Below the pieces are notes generated by a model. That model made no database searches. It had not been told where the DNA came from and saw nothing but the letters and a program-made list of their open reading frames with translations. This document shows, piece after piece, positions 1 to 6,753 of a DNA stretch of 22,760 bases. The DNA comes from a virus. Each line of letters starts with the position of its first letter. Position 1 is the stretch's first letter. Location: the IMG/VR virus record IMGVR_UViG_3300026078_000092, positions 1-22,760 of that record. One strand, given 5' to 3'. The position numbers and the translations under genes are program-made.

Positions 1-234
1 ATGAGCGACTTCGTATTGCCCTCTTGGTTCGATCTAAACGGGCAAGCGCCGTTCACGTTCCGCAACTCGATTGATGGCCCGTTGCTGCTCGCGCCCGGTG
101 GCTACATTGGACGACGTGTGCTGCCGGAGGGGCAATGGGAGCAGTTGTTCGCTCAGCAGCACGCGAGCCCGCGACAGTTCAAGCGCGAGACTTCACGCAC
201 GTTGCGCCGCTTCAGGGCGGAGAGCGACGCTTGA
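1..234 (+). CDS. Small hypothetical protein, only plus-strand gene
   Basis: The reading frame of 77 residues starts with ATG at the first base of the window, so the true start could lie further upstream and no ribosome binding site can be inspected. The product is mixed in charge: an aromatic and Gly/Pro-rich first half (residues 1-45), then a strongly basic Arg-rich tail (residues 58-73). I do not recognise a family. It is followed 65 bases later by a strong hairpin terminator and is convergent to the long minus-strand operon, which supports it being the last gene of a separate rightward transcript. The function is unknown. Confidence 0.55.
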   Translation: MSDFVLPSWFDLNGQAPFTFRNSIDGPLLLAPGGYIGRRVLPEGQWEQLFAQQHASPRQFKRETSRTLRRFRAESDA

Positions 235-299
235 TCTCTGCCACGCGCTATGTGTGCTCAAATAGGGCGGCGGAAAAAGCAACATAAGCATAACAAACT

Positions 300-332
300 A
301 AAAGAGCGGCGCATCACACGCCGCTCTTTTTT
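300..332. terminator. Bidirectional intrinsic terminator between convergent transcripts
   Basis: An 11-base perfect stem (301-311 with 319-329, G+C-rich in its inner half) closes a 7-base loop. On the plus strand it is followed by a run of six T; on the minus strand the stem ends in four T. It lies 66 bases after the plus-strand gene and 18 bases after the last minus-strand gene, so it can end both transcripts. The rest of 235-349 holds no visible gene. Confidence 0.9.
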
Positions 333-349
333 CGTGGCTATCGTCGTGG

Positions 350-1219
350 TCAATGTTCATCCTCGGCGTCGTTAAAGGCCTGAACATGCTCCCAGTGATC
401 TGAAGTGTCGTCTTCGGGTTTATTCACGCCGCGGTATTTTGCTTTGATACTGACGAGTGCTGCGAGCCCTCGCTTCGTCAGTGCACCATAGCAGAAGCCG
501 CGTTGCTCAGACCAAGTGTAGGAAACAAAGCAATGCGGCTTGTTGTCGTCTGTGCGCGCAGTGCGCATCAGTTGACAGGCGCGTGCAATAACAGGGATAG
601 CTTCCTTCTTTGGTAGCGGCTCTGATTGCCGTCCGTAGGGCATGCTTCCGATCGGTAGTCTGTTATCTGCCACAAAGGATGACATGAGATCGAATATCTC
701 GCCGGGCGATAAAGCTTTAACCCCGTGCAGTTGCTCTTCCGCCGTACCGAAACCGCCATCAGTGTCGTACATGTGCAGAGCTTCGAGGATCTCTCGTGTC
801 CAACGTTGCTCGCAGATGTACTTGAGCGAATGCATGCGCTTCCACTTCAGGTCAAGTTGCCTTCTGCGCACTTCCTCTGGCGTCTCGATTGGCCCGGTGA
901 ACCCTTGCGGTCGTTGTTTCGGGATTTCGGATTCCTCGAGGATCGCGCGCACTGCATCGATGAAGGGCTCTGTCTCTTGCACACGGTGCCAGAGCATGTT
1001 CACCGTTTCGTGCTCGGCGATTGCATTTTTGCCAAAACGTCTCCTTTCTGAAGGCGGAATGGTAGCAATAAGTCGAGCAAGAAAGTTGTTGAAGGCTTCT
1101 GCTTCCTCATTTGCTATCATAATCCCATTGATGTTCTGATGGGTATTCTTAGTTGTTACGATGTATTTATAATACTCTCCGGTAAAGGGTTTCGGCACGA
1201 CGAGCACAGCATCAGTCAT
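350..1219 (-). CDS. Hypothetical phage protein, 289 residues
   Basis: I do not recognise this family. The frame is open from 1237, but that first ATG has no SD. The ATG at 1219 is preceded by GGGAGGA about 8 bases upstream, lying directly after the stop of the endolysin gene, so 1219 is the preferred start. The protein is soluble, with no signal peptide or membrane segment. It has a charged Pro/Glu/Arg-rich middle (roughly residues 95-130) and an acidic C-terminus rich in Asp, Glu and His. A central helical region (Lys-Trp-Lys-Arg-Met, then Cys-Glu-Gln-Arg-Trp) is followed by a Gly-rich turn. It is the last gene of the leftward operon, next to the lysis gene, and ends just before the terminator. 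Confidence 0.75.
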   Translation of the reverse strand: MTDAVLVVPKPFTGEYYKYIVTTKNTHQNINGIMIANEEAEAFNNFLARLIATIPPSERRRFGKNAIAEHETVNMLWHRVQETEPFIDAVRAILEESEIPKQRPQGFTGPIETPEEVRRRQLDLKWKRMHSLKYICEQRWTREILEALHMYDTDGGFGTAEEQLHGVKALSPGEIFDLMSSFVADNRLPIGSMPYGRQSEPLPKKEAIPVIARACQLMRTARTDDNKPHCFVSYTWSEQRGFCYGALTKRGLAALVSIKAKYRGVNKPEDDTSDHWEHVQAFNDAEDEH

Positions 1220-1233
1220 CTGCTTGTCCTCCC

Positions 1234-1779
1234 TCATACTGTCGCTGGCGCAATCGGCGCTTCGCTCGCCATCTTGCGCGCGAGCCCGACCATGACATTC
1301 TCGCGTCGTGTCCAGCCGTTCGCGAACTGCGACCAGTTGCGCAGCGAGCGCAGATGGTTGAGGTCGTACAGGTATTGCAGCTTGATCACGTTCATCGGTG
1401 CGTTTGTCGTGAGCGCGCCGAGCGTGATCTTACCGATGGTGCCGTCTGCTGCGACGCTGAGCGACTGTTGCAGCACTTTGATGGCAGACACGTTGCCGCC
1501 GAGCATCGCCATGTTGAACGTCATCAAATCGACGCCGAGCGGTAGTTCATCACAACGACACTTGTTCCAATACATCGCTTTGAGGATCGCTTTCGCGTCG
1601 TCGGGCGTCGCGAGTGCTTGGGGATGCGGAGCGATGACATGCTCTCTGATCGCTTCGTCATAGGTCATCTCAGTGATGCCCCATGTCGTGATGAAGCGCT
1701 CTCCCGGAGCACTGTCATTCTTGATCCCGTCGAACTGCCAGACTGCATCGAGACACGAAGGGAAGTTACCGATTGCCAT
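1234..1779 (-). CDS. Endolysin, GH108-like with C-terminal peptidoglycan-binding domain
   Basis: A 181-residue cell-wall hydrolase candidate. The C-terminal half matches the GH108-associated predicted peptidoglycan domain: Tyr-Trp-Asn (70-72), then DELP-GVD (77-84), then VLQQSL (102-107), then ADGTIGKITLGAL (111-123). The N-terminal half keeps the family framework FDG..NDSAPGE...TTWGIT (16-36). Known GH108 enzymes (for example phage N4 endolysin) carry a catalytic Glu in an EGG motif at this place; here Phe-Asp-Gly stands instead, so the acid may be Asp17 or the enzyme may use another residue. There is no signal peptide, so a holin-type partner would be needed. The start at 1779 was chosen over 1842 because AAGGAA lies about 7 bases before it. 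The gene overlaps the mini membrane protein upstream and precedes an unknown 289-residue gene. Confidence 0.75.
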   Translation of the reverse strand: MAIGNFPSCLDAVWQFDGIKNDSAPGERFITTWGITEMTYDEAIREHVIAPHPQALATPDDAKAILKAMYWNKCRCDELPLGVDLMTFNMAMLGGNVSAIKVLQQSLSVAADGTIGKITLGALTTNAPMNVIKLQYLYDLNHLRSLRNWSQFANGWTRRENVMVGLARKMASEAPIAPATV

Positions 1780-1888
1780 TGTTGGTTCCTTTGGTTGCAT
1801 CATCGTTATACAGGTCGAAGGGCTCGTCGTTGATGCAGGCAAATGCTACAGCAGCGACGAGCGCGACGGCAAGACAGACGAAGATCAT
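1766..1888 (-). CDS. Mini membrane protein next to endolysin, possible lysis partner
   Basis: A 40-residue product consisting of a hydrophobic segment at residues 2-17 (Ile/Val/Ala/Leu-rich) ending in Ala-Cys, then a polar Asp/Asn/Thr-rich tail. Start ATG 1888 overlaps the stop of the UvrD-like gene as ATGA and has AAGGCAGG just upstream; its end overlaps the endolysin start by 14 bases, which suggests translational coupling of all three. The Ala-Phe-Ala-Cys at the end of the hydrophobic stretch only loosely resembles a lipobox, so a small lipoprotein or a single-span membrane peptide are both possible. Location before a lysin is suggestive of a holin or spanin role, but no family is recognised. 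Confidence 0.6.
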   Translation of the reverse strand: MIFVCLAVALVAAVAFACINDEPFDLYNDDATKGTNNGNR

Positions 1889-3690
1889 TTGCCTGCCTTC
1901 GGTGGAGCATAGATGTGCTCGGGAACCATGATCAGTTCGCCGAGGGGACGTGTGCCGATCACGATCTCGATATTGCGCTCTGAGATCATTTCCCATTCTT
2001 TACGCTGCTGCCGGCGTCCCGTGCGCAGCCAGAACACACGAGGCCATTCGCGACCCTTCGCCTTGTGGCCCGTCGAGAGACGCACCATGTCAGTCACGTT
2101 GTCGGCGAAGAGCGCTTCGATCTCGGCGACGACATCAGAGATGAGCGTCTTGCCTAACGTCTCACAACGCTCGATGAAGATGCCCAGCGTCTCGACGCGA
2201 TCAGTAATCTCTTGCTCGCGCTTCTCGGAATTCTGCGCCCGCGCCTTCTCGACTTCACGTGCGAGGTACGTGGACAGGCGCTCCTTCAACGTCTTGATGT
2301 TGGTAATCTTCCAGAGACGTGCGAGCGCGATCAAGTTCTTCCCGAGATCGCGTCCCTCGACTTTGCACGCGATGCCATTCTTGATCATCGCATAAGCTGT
2401 CGCGATCAACGGCTTGGTGTAGCGGCACAAGATCGCGTCGTCGATGGAGGGGCGATCTTCTTGCATGAACCACGGCGTCTGAGGCTGCCCCTGAGCCGCT
2501 TTCACGAATGAGATGGGACGCACTGCTCCATCTGCTGCGCTTTCGTGTGCACGGATCGTGTACGTCGGGTCGATCTGTGTCTTGACGTATTCGACGACGG
2601 TCTTGGGGCAGCGATACGTGACGCTGAGCGACAGACGTTGGCAGTTGAACATCTTGGCTGTCACGTCGAGGCTGTCGTGCGCCGCTCCAGTGAAGCCGAA
2701 GATCGACTGGCGATCATCACCAACGAAGACAGCACGGCCGCCCGGACGCAGCATGCGACGTGCGATCTCGCGTCGAGCAGCGTTCGCATCTTGCCACTCG
2801 TCGCCGATCACCCAATCGTTCTGATAGAACTTGCAGCCGTAAGCAATCGGGGCATAGATCATGTCGTCGAAGTCGATCAACGTCTCACACTGCTTGCGCG
2901 AGCGCTCAAAGATGATCTGCGCCCAGGAGAGCGCTTCGTCGAGTTCGACTTCTTCGACGAGATCGGCGTCGGCACTGAAATGCTCAGCGAGCGCGCGCCA
3001 TTCGTCGAGACTGTTCACGTCAGGATACCCGGCGATGCCGAACAGAGCTTGGCGCGCATAGCTGACCATCTTCCCGATGAAGCCCAACGAGCGGTCAATC
3101 AGTTCGCGCTTCGCGTGCGTCTGCATGAAGTCTTTGATCAGGTTGAACACTTTGCGCTCGTCGATGGCGACATTCTTGAACGCTTGACGAAAGGCGCCGA
3201 GCCCCGCTGAGTGCATCGTCCCCATGCGAATGCCCTGCCGATCGACACGCGCTTTGCGCGCTTTCGTCTGGATGTCGGTCGCAGCATCTTTGCCGAACGC
3301 GCCGAAGAAGATGCTTCCCTGCATGTATTGCAGACCCTGCACGAGTGTCGTTGTCTTCCCGGACCCTGCGACAGCTTCGACGAGGGCTGAACCCTGTCCG
3401 CTCTTGATCCAGTCAAAGTATGCCTGCTGCTCGACAGATGGCTTGAAGACTGTCTCAGACGCTGCTTGAGCGGTCTTCTTCGCGAAGTATGCTTGCATCG
3501 CTGGAGAGACGACTGCGGCCGGCTTCGCTGCTTGCTTTTCGAGCAACGATGTCACGCTTAGGTTGATGCTGTCGAAAGGATGAGCGGGCTTTGGCTCAGC
3601 AGCGATGACCGGCCACACGATTGCAGGGGCCGGCTTGACAGTGCGCAGATGGGGCTTCTTCGAGACGAAGCGTGCTTTGAATTCGGTCAC
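1885..3690 (-). CDS. UvrD/Rep-like superfamily 1 DNA helicase (Dda-like role)
   Basis: A 601-residue ATP-dependent 3'-5' or Dda-type helicase. Motifs in order: Q-motif region (88-90), Walker A VAGSGKTTT (107-115), motif II DEWQD (297-301, usual DEFQD), motif III GDDRQSIFGFTGA (324-336), motif IV TYRCP (358-362), motif V GHKAKGREW (541-549) and a motif VI-like GTR (579-581) near the end. Residues 1-85 are an extra Pro/Ala/Lys-rich segment before the helicase core, containing FVSKK at 8-12, a peptide shared with other replication proteins in this window. The GTG start overlaps the upstream stop (GTGA) and has GGAGG 8 bases before it. Role by analogy: unwinding or clearing proteins from forks. 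Helicase identity is clear; the exact subfamily is not. Confidence 0.93.
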   Translation of the reverse strand: MTEFKARFVSKKPHLRTVKPAPAIVWPVIAAEPKPAHPFDSINLSVTSLLEKQAAKPAAVVSPAMQAYFAKKTAQAASETVFKPSVEQQAYFDWIKSGQGSALVEAVAGSGKTTTLVQGLQYMQGSIFFGAFGKDAATDIQTKARKARVDRQGIRMGTMHSAGLGAFRQAFKNVAIDERKVFNLIKDFMQTHAKRELIDRSLGFIGKMVSYARQALFGIAGYPDVNSLDEWRALAEHFSADADLVEEVELDEALSWAQIIFERSRKQCETLIDFDDMIYAPIAYGCKFYQNDWVIGDEWQDANAARREIARRMLRPGGRAVFVGDDRQSIFGFTGAAHDSLDVTAKMFNCQRLSLSVTYRCPKTVVEYVKTQIDPTYTIRAHESAADGAVRPISFVKAAQGQPQTPWFMQEDRPSIDDAILCRYTKPLIATAYAMIKNGIACKVEGRDLGKNLIALARLWKITNIKTLKERLSTYLAREVEKARAQNSEKREQEITDRVETLGIFIERCETLGKTLISDVVAEIEALFADNVTDMVRLSTGHKAKGREWPRVFWLRTGRRQQRKEWEMISERNIEIVIGTRPLGELIMVPEHIYAPPKAGK

Positions 3691-3869
3691 TGCACATTCC
3701 TCCGCGCGACGATCAGTGCGGTGAAGCCCTGCACGTCGTTGATCTTCTTCGCTGTGCGGATGGAGGGCAGTTCGTAGGAAGGGACCTGCGTGTAATCGCG
3801 CGTCGTGGGAGCAGCGAGCACTTCAGGAAACGGCGCGAAGGGCGACGTGTAGGCGCGGTCGATCAGCAT
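3687..3869 (-). CDS. Small hypothetical protein, first gene of the left block
   Basis: A 60-residue Pro/Thr/Ala-rich product with a Lys/Arg-containing C-terminus; no family recognised. ATG 3869 has GGAGAG about 8 bases upstream, inside the 11-base leader AACAACGGAGA that recurs at two other gene starts of the window. The SD sits in a short potential hairpin, ACGGA with TCCGT around a 3-base loop. The stop overlaps the GTG of the UvrD-like helicase. It follows a terminator and a gap of about 100 bases, so it probably opens a new transcription unit. Confidence 0.7.
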   Translation of the reverse strand: MLIDRAYTSPFAPFPEVLAAPTTRDYTQVPSYELPSIRTAKKINDVQGFTALIVARRNVQ

Positions 3870-3985
3870 AACGGACTCTCCGTTGTTTCCGATGCTCTGA
3901 AGGCAAGACGCGCGACAGGCGAGCGGAACTGTCGTGCGCGTGTTCTACTATACGTGGTGAAAAATTACAACTACCTTTCACATGC
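3870..3985 (-). promoter_or_regulatory. Intergenic gap with a candidate promoter for the helicase-lysis block
   Basis: This gap lies directly after a minus-strand terminator and before the gene starting at 3869, so a promoter is expected. On the minus strand the best -10-like hexamer is TATAGT (3947-3952), with an AT-rich stretch just upstream. I see no convincing -35 at 16-18 bases spacing. The gap ends with the AACAACGGAGA leader (3877-3887). The promoter call is mostly from position and is weak. Confidence 0.35.
3877..3887 (-). repeat. Recurring leader AACAACGGAGA, copy 1
   Basis: The minus-strand 11-mer AACAACGGAGA ends 7 bases before the ATG of the 3869 gene and includes its SD. Identical copies lie at 5126-5136 and 9072-9082, each just before a gene start. 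In this copy ACGGA can pair with TCCGT around the SD. Confidence 0.8.
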
Positions 3986-4171
3986 AAAAAGCCGGCGCAG
4001 CTTGCGACTGCGCCGGCTTTCTGTCGTCGATGTGCTCGTGCTCAGGTAGCGGCGTCGTGACGGCCAGATGATCAGCAGCAGCACGAGCGCGACGCCAGCC
4101 ACTGCCATGTAGGGATTGAGCAGCAACCCAGTGAGCGTGGTTTCGAGCGGCGTCTGGACGTGGATCAGCAT
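3971..4171 (-). CDS. Small single-span membrane protein whose 3' end runs through a terminator
   Basis: A 66-residue product: a polar N-terminus, one hydrophobic segment at about residues 21-37 (Met-Ala-Val-Ala-Gly then a Leu-rich run ending in Ile-Ile-Trp), then a strongly basic Arg/Ser/Thr-rich tail predicted to stay in the cytoplasm. ATG 4171 is preceded by GGGAG about 8 bases upstream and overlaps the end of the Cys-rich gene. The oddity is that the strong hairpin at 3988-4020 lies within the last 17 codons, so transcripts stopping there would lack the TAG stop at 3971. No family recognised; the N-terminal part is the well-supported portion. Confidence 0.6.
   Translation of the reverse strand: MLIHVQTPLETTLTGLLLNPYMAVAGVALVLLLIIWPSRRRYLSTSTSTTESRRSRKLRRLFACER
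3986..4020 (-). terminator. Intrinsic terminator of the right-hand operon
   Basis: A 13-base perfect stem (3988-4000 with 4008-4020) closes a 7-base loop. On the minus strand the stem runs into five T (3986-3990); on the plus strand only three T follow. It ends the cluster of five small genes (5116-3971) and lies inside the last ORF of that cluster. Confidence 0.85.
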
Positions 4172-4350
4172 GACTTGTCTCCCTGCTCGCAGTCGCAGCA
4201 GATCAGCAGCAACTGCTGATCTGAGCACGTGCAACCGGGCACACGAGCGACGCGAGGAGCGCGCCAGAAGTTGCGCCAGCTGCGCGCAGACATGTCTTCG
4301 TCGCGGATGAAGGGCAGAGTTGGTGCGTGCTCGCGAATATGCTTGCTCAT
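4165..4350 (-). CDS. Small protein with cysteine-rich C-terminus
   Basis: A 61-residue product with a basic N-terminal half (Lys/His/Arg, then Arg-Ser-Trp-Arg-Asn-Phe-Trp-Arg) and six cysteines in its last 22 residues, arranged Cys-X-Cys, then Cys-Cys-X-Cys, then a C-terminal Cys. That pattern could bind a metal, but I do not recognise a known zinc-finger family. ATG 4350 has a perfect AAGGAG 8 bases upstream. It overlaps the following membrane-protein gene by 7 bases and follows the acidic-protein gene by 10 bases. Confidence 0.7.
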   Translation of the reverse strand: MSKHIREHAPTLPFIRDEDMSARSWRNFWRAPRVARVPGCTCSDQQLLLICCDCEQGDKSC

Positions 4351-4360
4351 GATATGCTCC

Positions 4361-4582
4361 TTACAGGTCTGAAAGGTCGTCGAGGTTTTCGAGAGTGTCG
4401 AGGACTTCACTGAGCTTGTCGAGTCCGTCTTCAGTCGCACGTCCGCGGTCGCTCTCTTTGAAGGGCTCAGGCATCGCTTCGAAGTAATCGCCTTCTTCGT
4501 CGCGCGCTTGCTCAAGCATCGAGCGCGCTTCGTTGATCTGCTCCATCGCCTTCGCGATGAGTGCGCGGCGCTCTTTGTTCAC
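4361..4582 (-). CDS. Small acidic helical protein
   Basis: A 73-residue product with 21 Asp/Glu against 10 Lys/Arg, most acidic in its second half, and Leu residues spaced as in an amphipathic helix near the C-terminus (LDKLSEVLDTLENLDDL, 55-71). It starts with GTG at 4582, overlapping the upstream stop as GTGA, with GGAGG 8 bases before it. No family recognised. Small acidic phage proteins sometimes mimic DNA or block host proteins, but nothing here proves that. Confidence 0.75.
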   Translation of the reverse strand: MNKERRALIAKAMEQINEARSMLEQARDEEGDYFEAMPEPFKESDRGRATEDGLDKLSEVLDTLENLDDLSDL

Positions 4583-4842
4583 GGTGCTTTCCTCCGGGAG
4601 ACGAACTTTGCGGGGATCTCATACGGCGTCACGTCGCGGCACTTCTCGATGTTTTCGGGGAAGTCGAGCACTGCGAGCGCGTGTCCGTCACATTCGATCT
4701 CGTAGGCACGGTAGCCGACGCGCGCGACGATCTTGCCGGTGACGCCTCCAGGGACGAACTTCGCGAGGATTGGCGCGTCGATGAAGCGGACGTGACTACC
4801 GATGTGCAGACGTTCGGCGGTTTTGTGGCAGAGTGAGTACAT
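4579..4842 (-). CDS. Small hypothetical protein, SH3-like pattern, FVSRR at C-terminus
   Basis: An 87-residue product. Its middle (residues 15-55) alternates short hydrophobic strands with Gly turns (Ile-Gly-Ser-His-Val-Arg-Phe-Ile, later Val-Thr-Gly-Lys-Ile-Val), reminiscent of small SH3/KOW-type barrels, but this is only an impression. The last residues carry AKFVSRRK, the same short peptide type as in the SSB, recombinase, UvrD-like and UvsY-like proteins. ATG 4842 has AAGGAG 9 bases upstream; the longer frame to 4986 lacks such support. Unknown function. Confidence 0.72.
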   Translation of the reverse strand: MYSLCHKTAERLHIGSHVRFIDAPILAKFVPGGVTGKIVARVGYRAYEIECDGHALAVLDFPENIEKCRDVTPYEIPAKFVSRRKAP

Positions 4843-4855
4843 GTGACGGGGCTCC

Positions 4856-5116
4856 TTAGACTGTGACGACACGAGCACGATTGCTGCGAGCATTGCGCCC
4901 GGAAACGATCTTGAAGCCATGCTCTTCCAACAAACACTCGAAGTCACCGAGACTGCCGAGATTTTTCCATTTTTTGTCATAATCACGCATCTCTGACAGC
5001 AAATATGAGATTGCTTGTCCTTGAATTTTTTCGCCAGTTTCAGTGGTGTAAGATCCTGTCAATTCTGACAGAACGTCATCAACAAAGCGGGATGCGAGTT
5101 CTGGTGACATAGACAT
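4856..5116 (-). CDS. Small hypothetical protein, first of the five-gene cluster
   Basis: An 86-residue product, helical and charged in its first two-thirds (Glu/Asp/Lys-rich) with a basic C-terminus (Arg-Asn-Ala-Arg-Ser-Asn-Arg-Ala-Arg). No family recognised. ATG 5116 has GGAG about 10 bases upstream, inside the recurring leader AACAACGGAGA and within an inverted repeat. ATG 5110 is an alternative start with a less suitable spacing. It follows the SNF2-type helicase gene after a 71-base gap and probably opens a separately controlled cluster of small genes. Confidence 0.72.
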   Translation of the reverse strand: MSMSPELASRFVDDVLSELTGSYTTETGEKIQGQAISYLLSEMRDYDKKWKNLGSLGDFECLLEEHGFKIVSGRNARSNRARVVTV

Positions 5117-5121
5117 AGCAC

Positions 5122-5164
5122 GGGCTCTCCGTTGTTATCAACGTAGGTTGATATACGAGAGCCC
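5122..5164 (-). promoter_or_regulatory. Inverted repeat covering the SD of the 5116 gene
   Basis: Outer arms of 8 bases (5122-5129 and 5157-5164) and inner arms of 5 bases (5137-5141 and 5148-5152) pair around a 6-base loop, with an asymmetric internal gap of 7 and 4 bases. On the minus strand the downstream arm contains GAGAG of the SD of the gene at 5116, so if both arms are transcribed the SD would be paired. There is no T run, so it is not a typical terminator. As DNA it could equally be an operator. Confidence 0.6.
5126..5136 (-). repeat. Recurring leader AACAACGGAGA, copy 2
   Basis: Second exact copy of the 11-mer, containing the SD of the 5116 gene and lying within the inverted repeat at 5122-5164. 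Confidence 0.8.
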
Positions 5165-5178
5165 AATCACCAATGCAA
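5150..5178 (-). promoter_or_regulatory. Candidate sigma-70-like promoter before the small-gene cluster
   Basis: On the minus strand TTGCAT (5173-5178) and TATATC (5150-5155) are separated by 17 bases. The match to consensus is partial (three of six and four of six bases). It overlaps the inverted repeat at 5122-5164. If used, transcription would begin near 5143, leaving the upstream repeat arm out of the RNA. Confidence 0.4.
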
Positions 5179-5187
5179 GCGAAAACC

Positions 5188-6753
5188 TCAGGAAAATAGC
5201 TCTTTGGCTGTCTTTTTTCCACCAGCCAGCAGACGTGTCAGCAAGTTCTGACCCTCCGCGATGAAGCCCAGAATACGGTCTTCGATCGGCGCGCACACGA
5301 GATCGTCGAGCGTGAGCGACCGTTCTCCGCGGGCCATGGGACGACTTGCTGCCTGCTCGCGCACGCGCGGATCGACGGGCGACTCGAAGAAGAGCAGATA
5401 TTCGGTCTCAGGCAGATTGATCCCCGTGCCGCCCTTCTGACTGTTAGCGATGAGGAACTGTGCCTTGCCAGAGCGGAACGCAGCTATCGCGCCATCCGGA
5501 TCCTTCGTGTCGCCGCGTAGCTCAGTATAAGTGACTTTCGCCTTTTGCAGCGTCTTCGCGATCAGTTCGCCAGAGTGAATGTATTCGTGGAAGATGAGAC
5601 AGGGGCAGTCTGCTGGTAGCTCAGAAACGAAAGCTGCGAGCCAGTCGAGCTTCGCACTGTCGAAGTGCACGACGCGTCCCTTGCCCTCTTCGTCACTGAA
5701 AGCCAAGTAACCCGTCGCGATTTGTCGCAGACGATGGAAGAGCGACTTCAATTCTACTTCGTCGTTGTCTCTGATCTTGTAAATCCGGTTGATCGCGTCG
5801 TCGTATGCTTTCGCTTGATCTGCGGTCATCTTCAGTCGGATGACGTTCGCCTCGACTGCTGCGGTCTTGACTTCGCCTTTACCGTATGCCAGCGAGAAGC
5901 TATCGAGCTTATACTGGAACAGATCCATCTTCTTCTTGTCGAAGACCCACATTCGATTGGTCGGCGTGAAGCGCGAATAAAGATTTTTGCCGAACGCTGC
6001 TTCGAAGAACGCGTAATTGTATCCAAAATGCTTGCCCTGATCGACGAGATGCGCTTGTGCCCAGATTACGTAGGGATCGCGTCCAACTGGGGTGCCTGTC
6101 AGTCCAAGACGACACTTGCACTGTGCAGTCAGTTCGCTTGCGAGCGCGAAGGGCAATCCGTATTCGCCGGAATAGAAGTGCGTCTCGTCGATCACGCAAT
6201 GGTCGAAGAACGCAGCAGCAGCGTCGAGCAGATCGCGCTCCGGATACAGCGTTGGCTTGTTTTTGCGATTGAGCCGCTTTTCAGTGAACAGTTCCTGCAT
6301 GGTGAAACGTGACAAGATGATCAGATCACAGTCACTTTCGCATGCGTCCATGAAGTCGTCTTCCATAGACGCTCCGCTTCGCACAGAGCGCGCGACGAGA
6401 TTTGAATGCTCAGCGACTTGTGCTTCCCATTCCGTCACACCAACCGTTGCGTGCGCCAGGATCAGTCCCTTCTGCTTGACGATCTGCGCGCGTCGCAGAT
6501 GCGCCGCCCAATCGAGTGCAATCTTTGTCTTGCCAAGTCGCATCCAATAGAACAGGAAAGCTTGTCGCATATAGAGTGCGAACGCTAAGCCTTCCAACTG
6601 ATGCGGGCGCGAGGGGGTCTTCTCTTCGAACTCGACGCCCGTGCAGTTGTAAATCATTGCGCGCAGATCGTCGGGATCCATGCCTTTGCACTCAGGCGGA
6701 TCTGCGTAAATTTTGCCGAGGAACTTGTCGATGGCGTCTTTACTGATTGGCAT
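5188..6753 (-). CDS. SNF2-type superfamily 2 helicase/ATPase (UvsW-like role)
   Basis: A 521-residue DNA-dependent ATPase. Motifs in order: motif I MRLGKTKIA (71-79, usual GLGKT with Arg for Gly), motif Ia region around HATVGVTEW (101-109), motif II DETH (189-192), motif III LGLTGTP (216-222), then in the second RecA-like lobe motif V ANSQKGGTGINL (436-447) and motif VI around QAASRPMARGE (467-477, usual Q-GR-HR-GQ). SNF2-like phage ATPases are thought to remodel branched DNA or replace T4 UvsW in recombination and replication restart; that role here is inferred. The start overlaps the methyltransferase stop (TGATG) without a strong SD, so translation is probably coupled. Confidence 0.92.
   Translation of the reverse strand: MPISKDAIDKFLGKIYADPPECKGMDPDDLRAMIYNCTGVEFEEKTPSRPHQLEGLAFALYMRQAFLFYWMRLGKTKIALDWAAHLRRAQIVKQKGLILAHATVGVTEWEAQVAEHSNLVARSVRSGASMEDDFMDACESDCDLIILSRFTMQELFTEKRLNRKNKPTLYPERDLLDAAAAFFDHCVIDETHFYSGEYGLPFALASELTAQCKCRLGLTGTPVGRDPYVIWAQAHLVDQGKHFGYNYAFFEAAFGKNLYSRFTPTNRMWVFDKKKMDLFQYKLDSFSLAYGKGEVKTAAVEANVIRLKMTADQAKAYDDAINRIYKIRDNDEVELKSLFHRLRQIATGYLAFSDEEGKGRVVHFDSAKLDWLAAFVSELPADCPCLIFHEYIHSGELIAKTLQKAKVTYTELRGDTKDPDGAIAAFRSGKAQFLIANSQKGGTGINLPETEYLLFFESPVDPRVREQAASRPMARGERSLTLDDLVCAPIEDRILGFIAEGQNLLTRLLAGGKKTAKELFS

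Noticed and set aside
2545-3210. Plus-strand open frame of 221 codons
   Set aside because: It lies wholly opposite the UvrD-like gene, has no recognisable domain, and reflects the skewed codon use of the real gene on the other strand.
4361-4582. DNA-mimic anti-restriction protein
   Set aside because: The product is acidic, but acidity alone does not identify a mimic, and no known family pattern such as that of Ocr or ArdA is visible.
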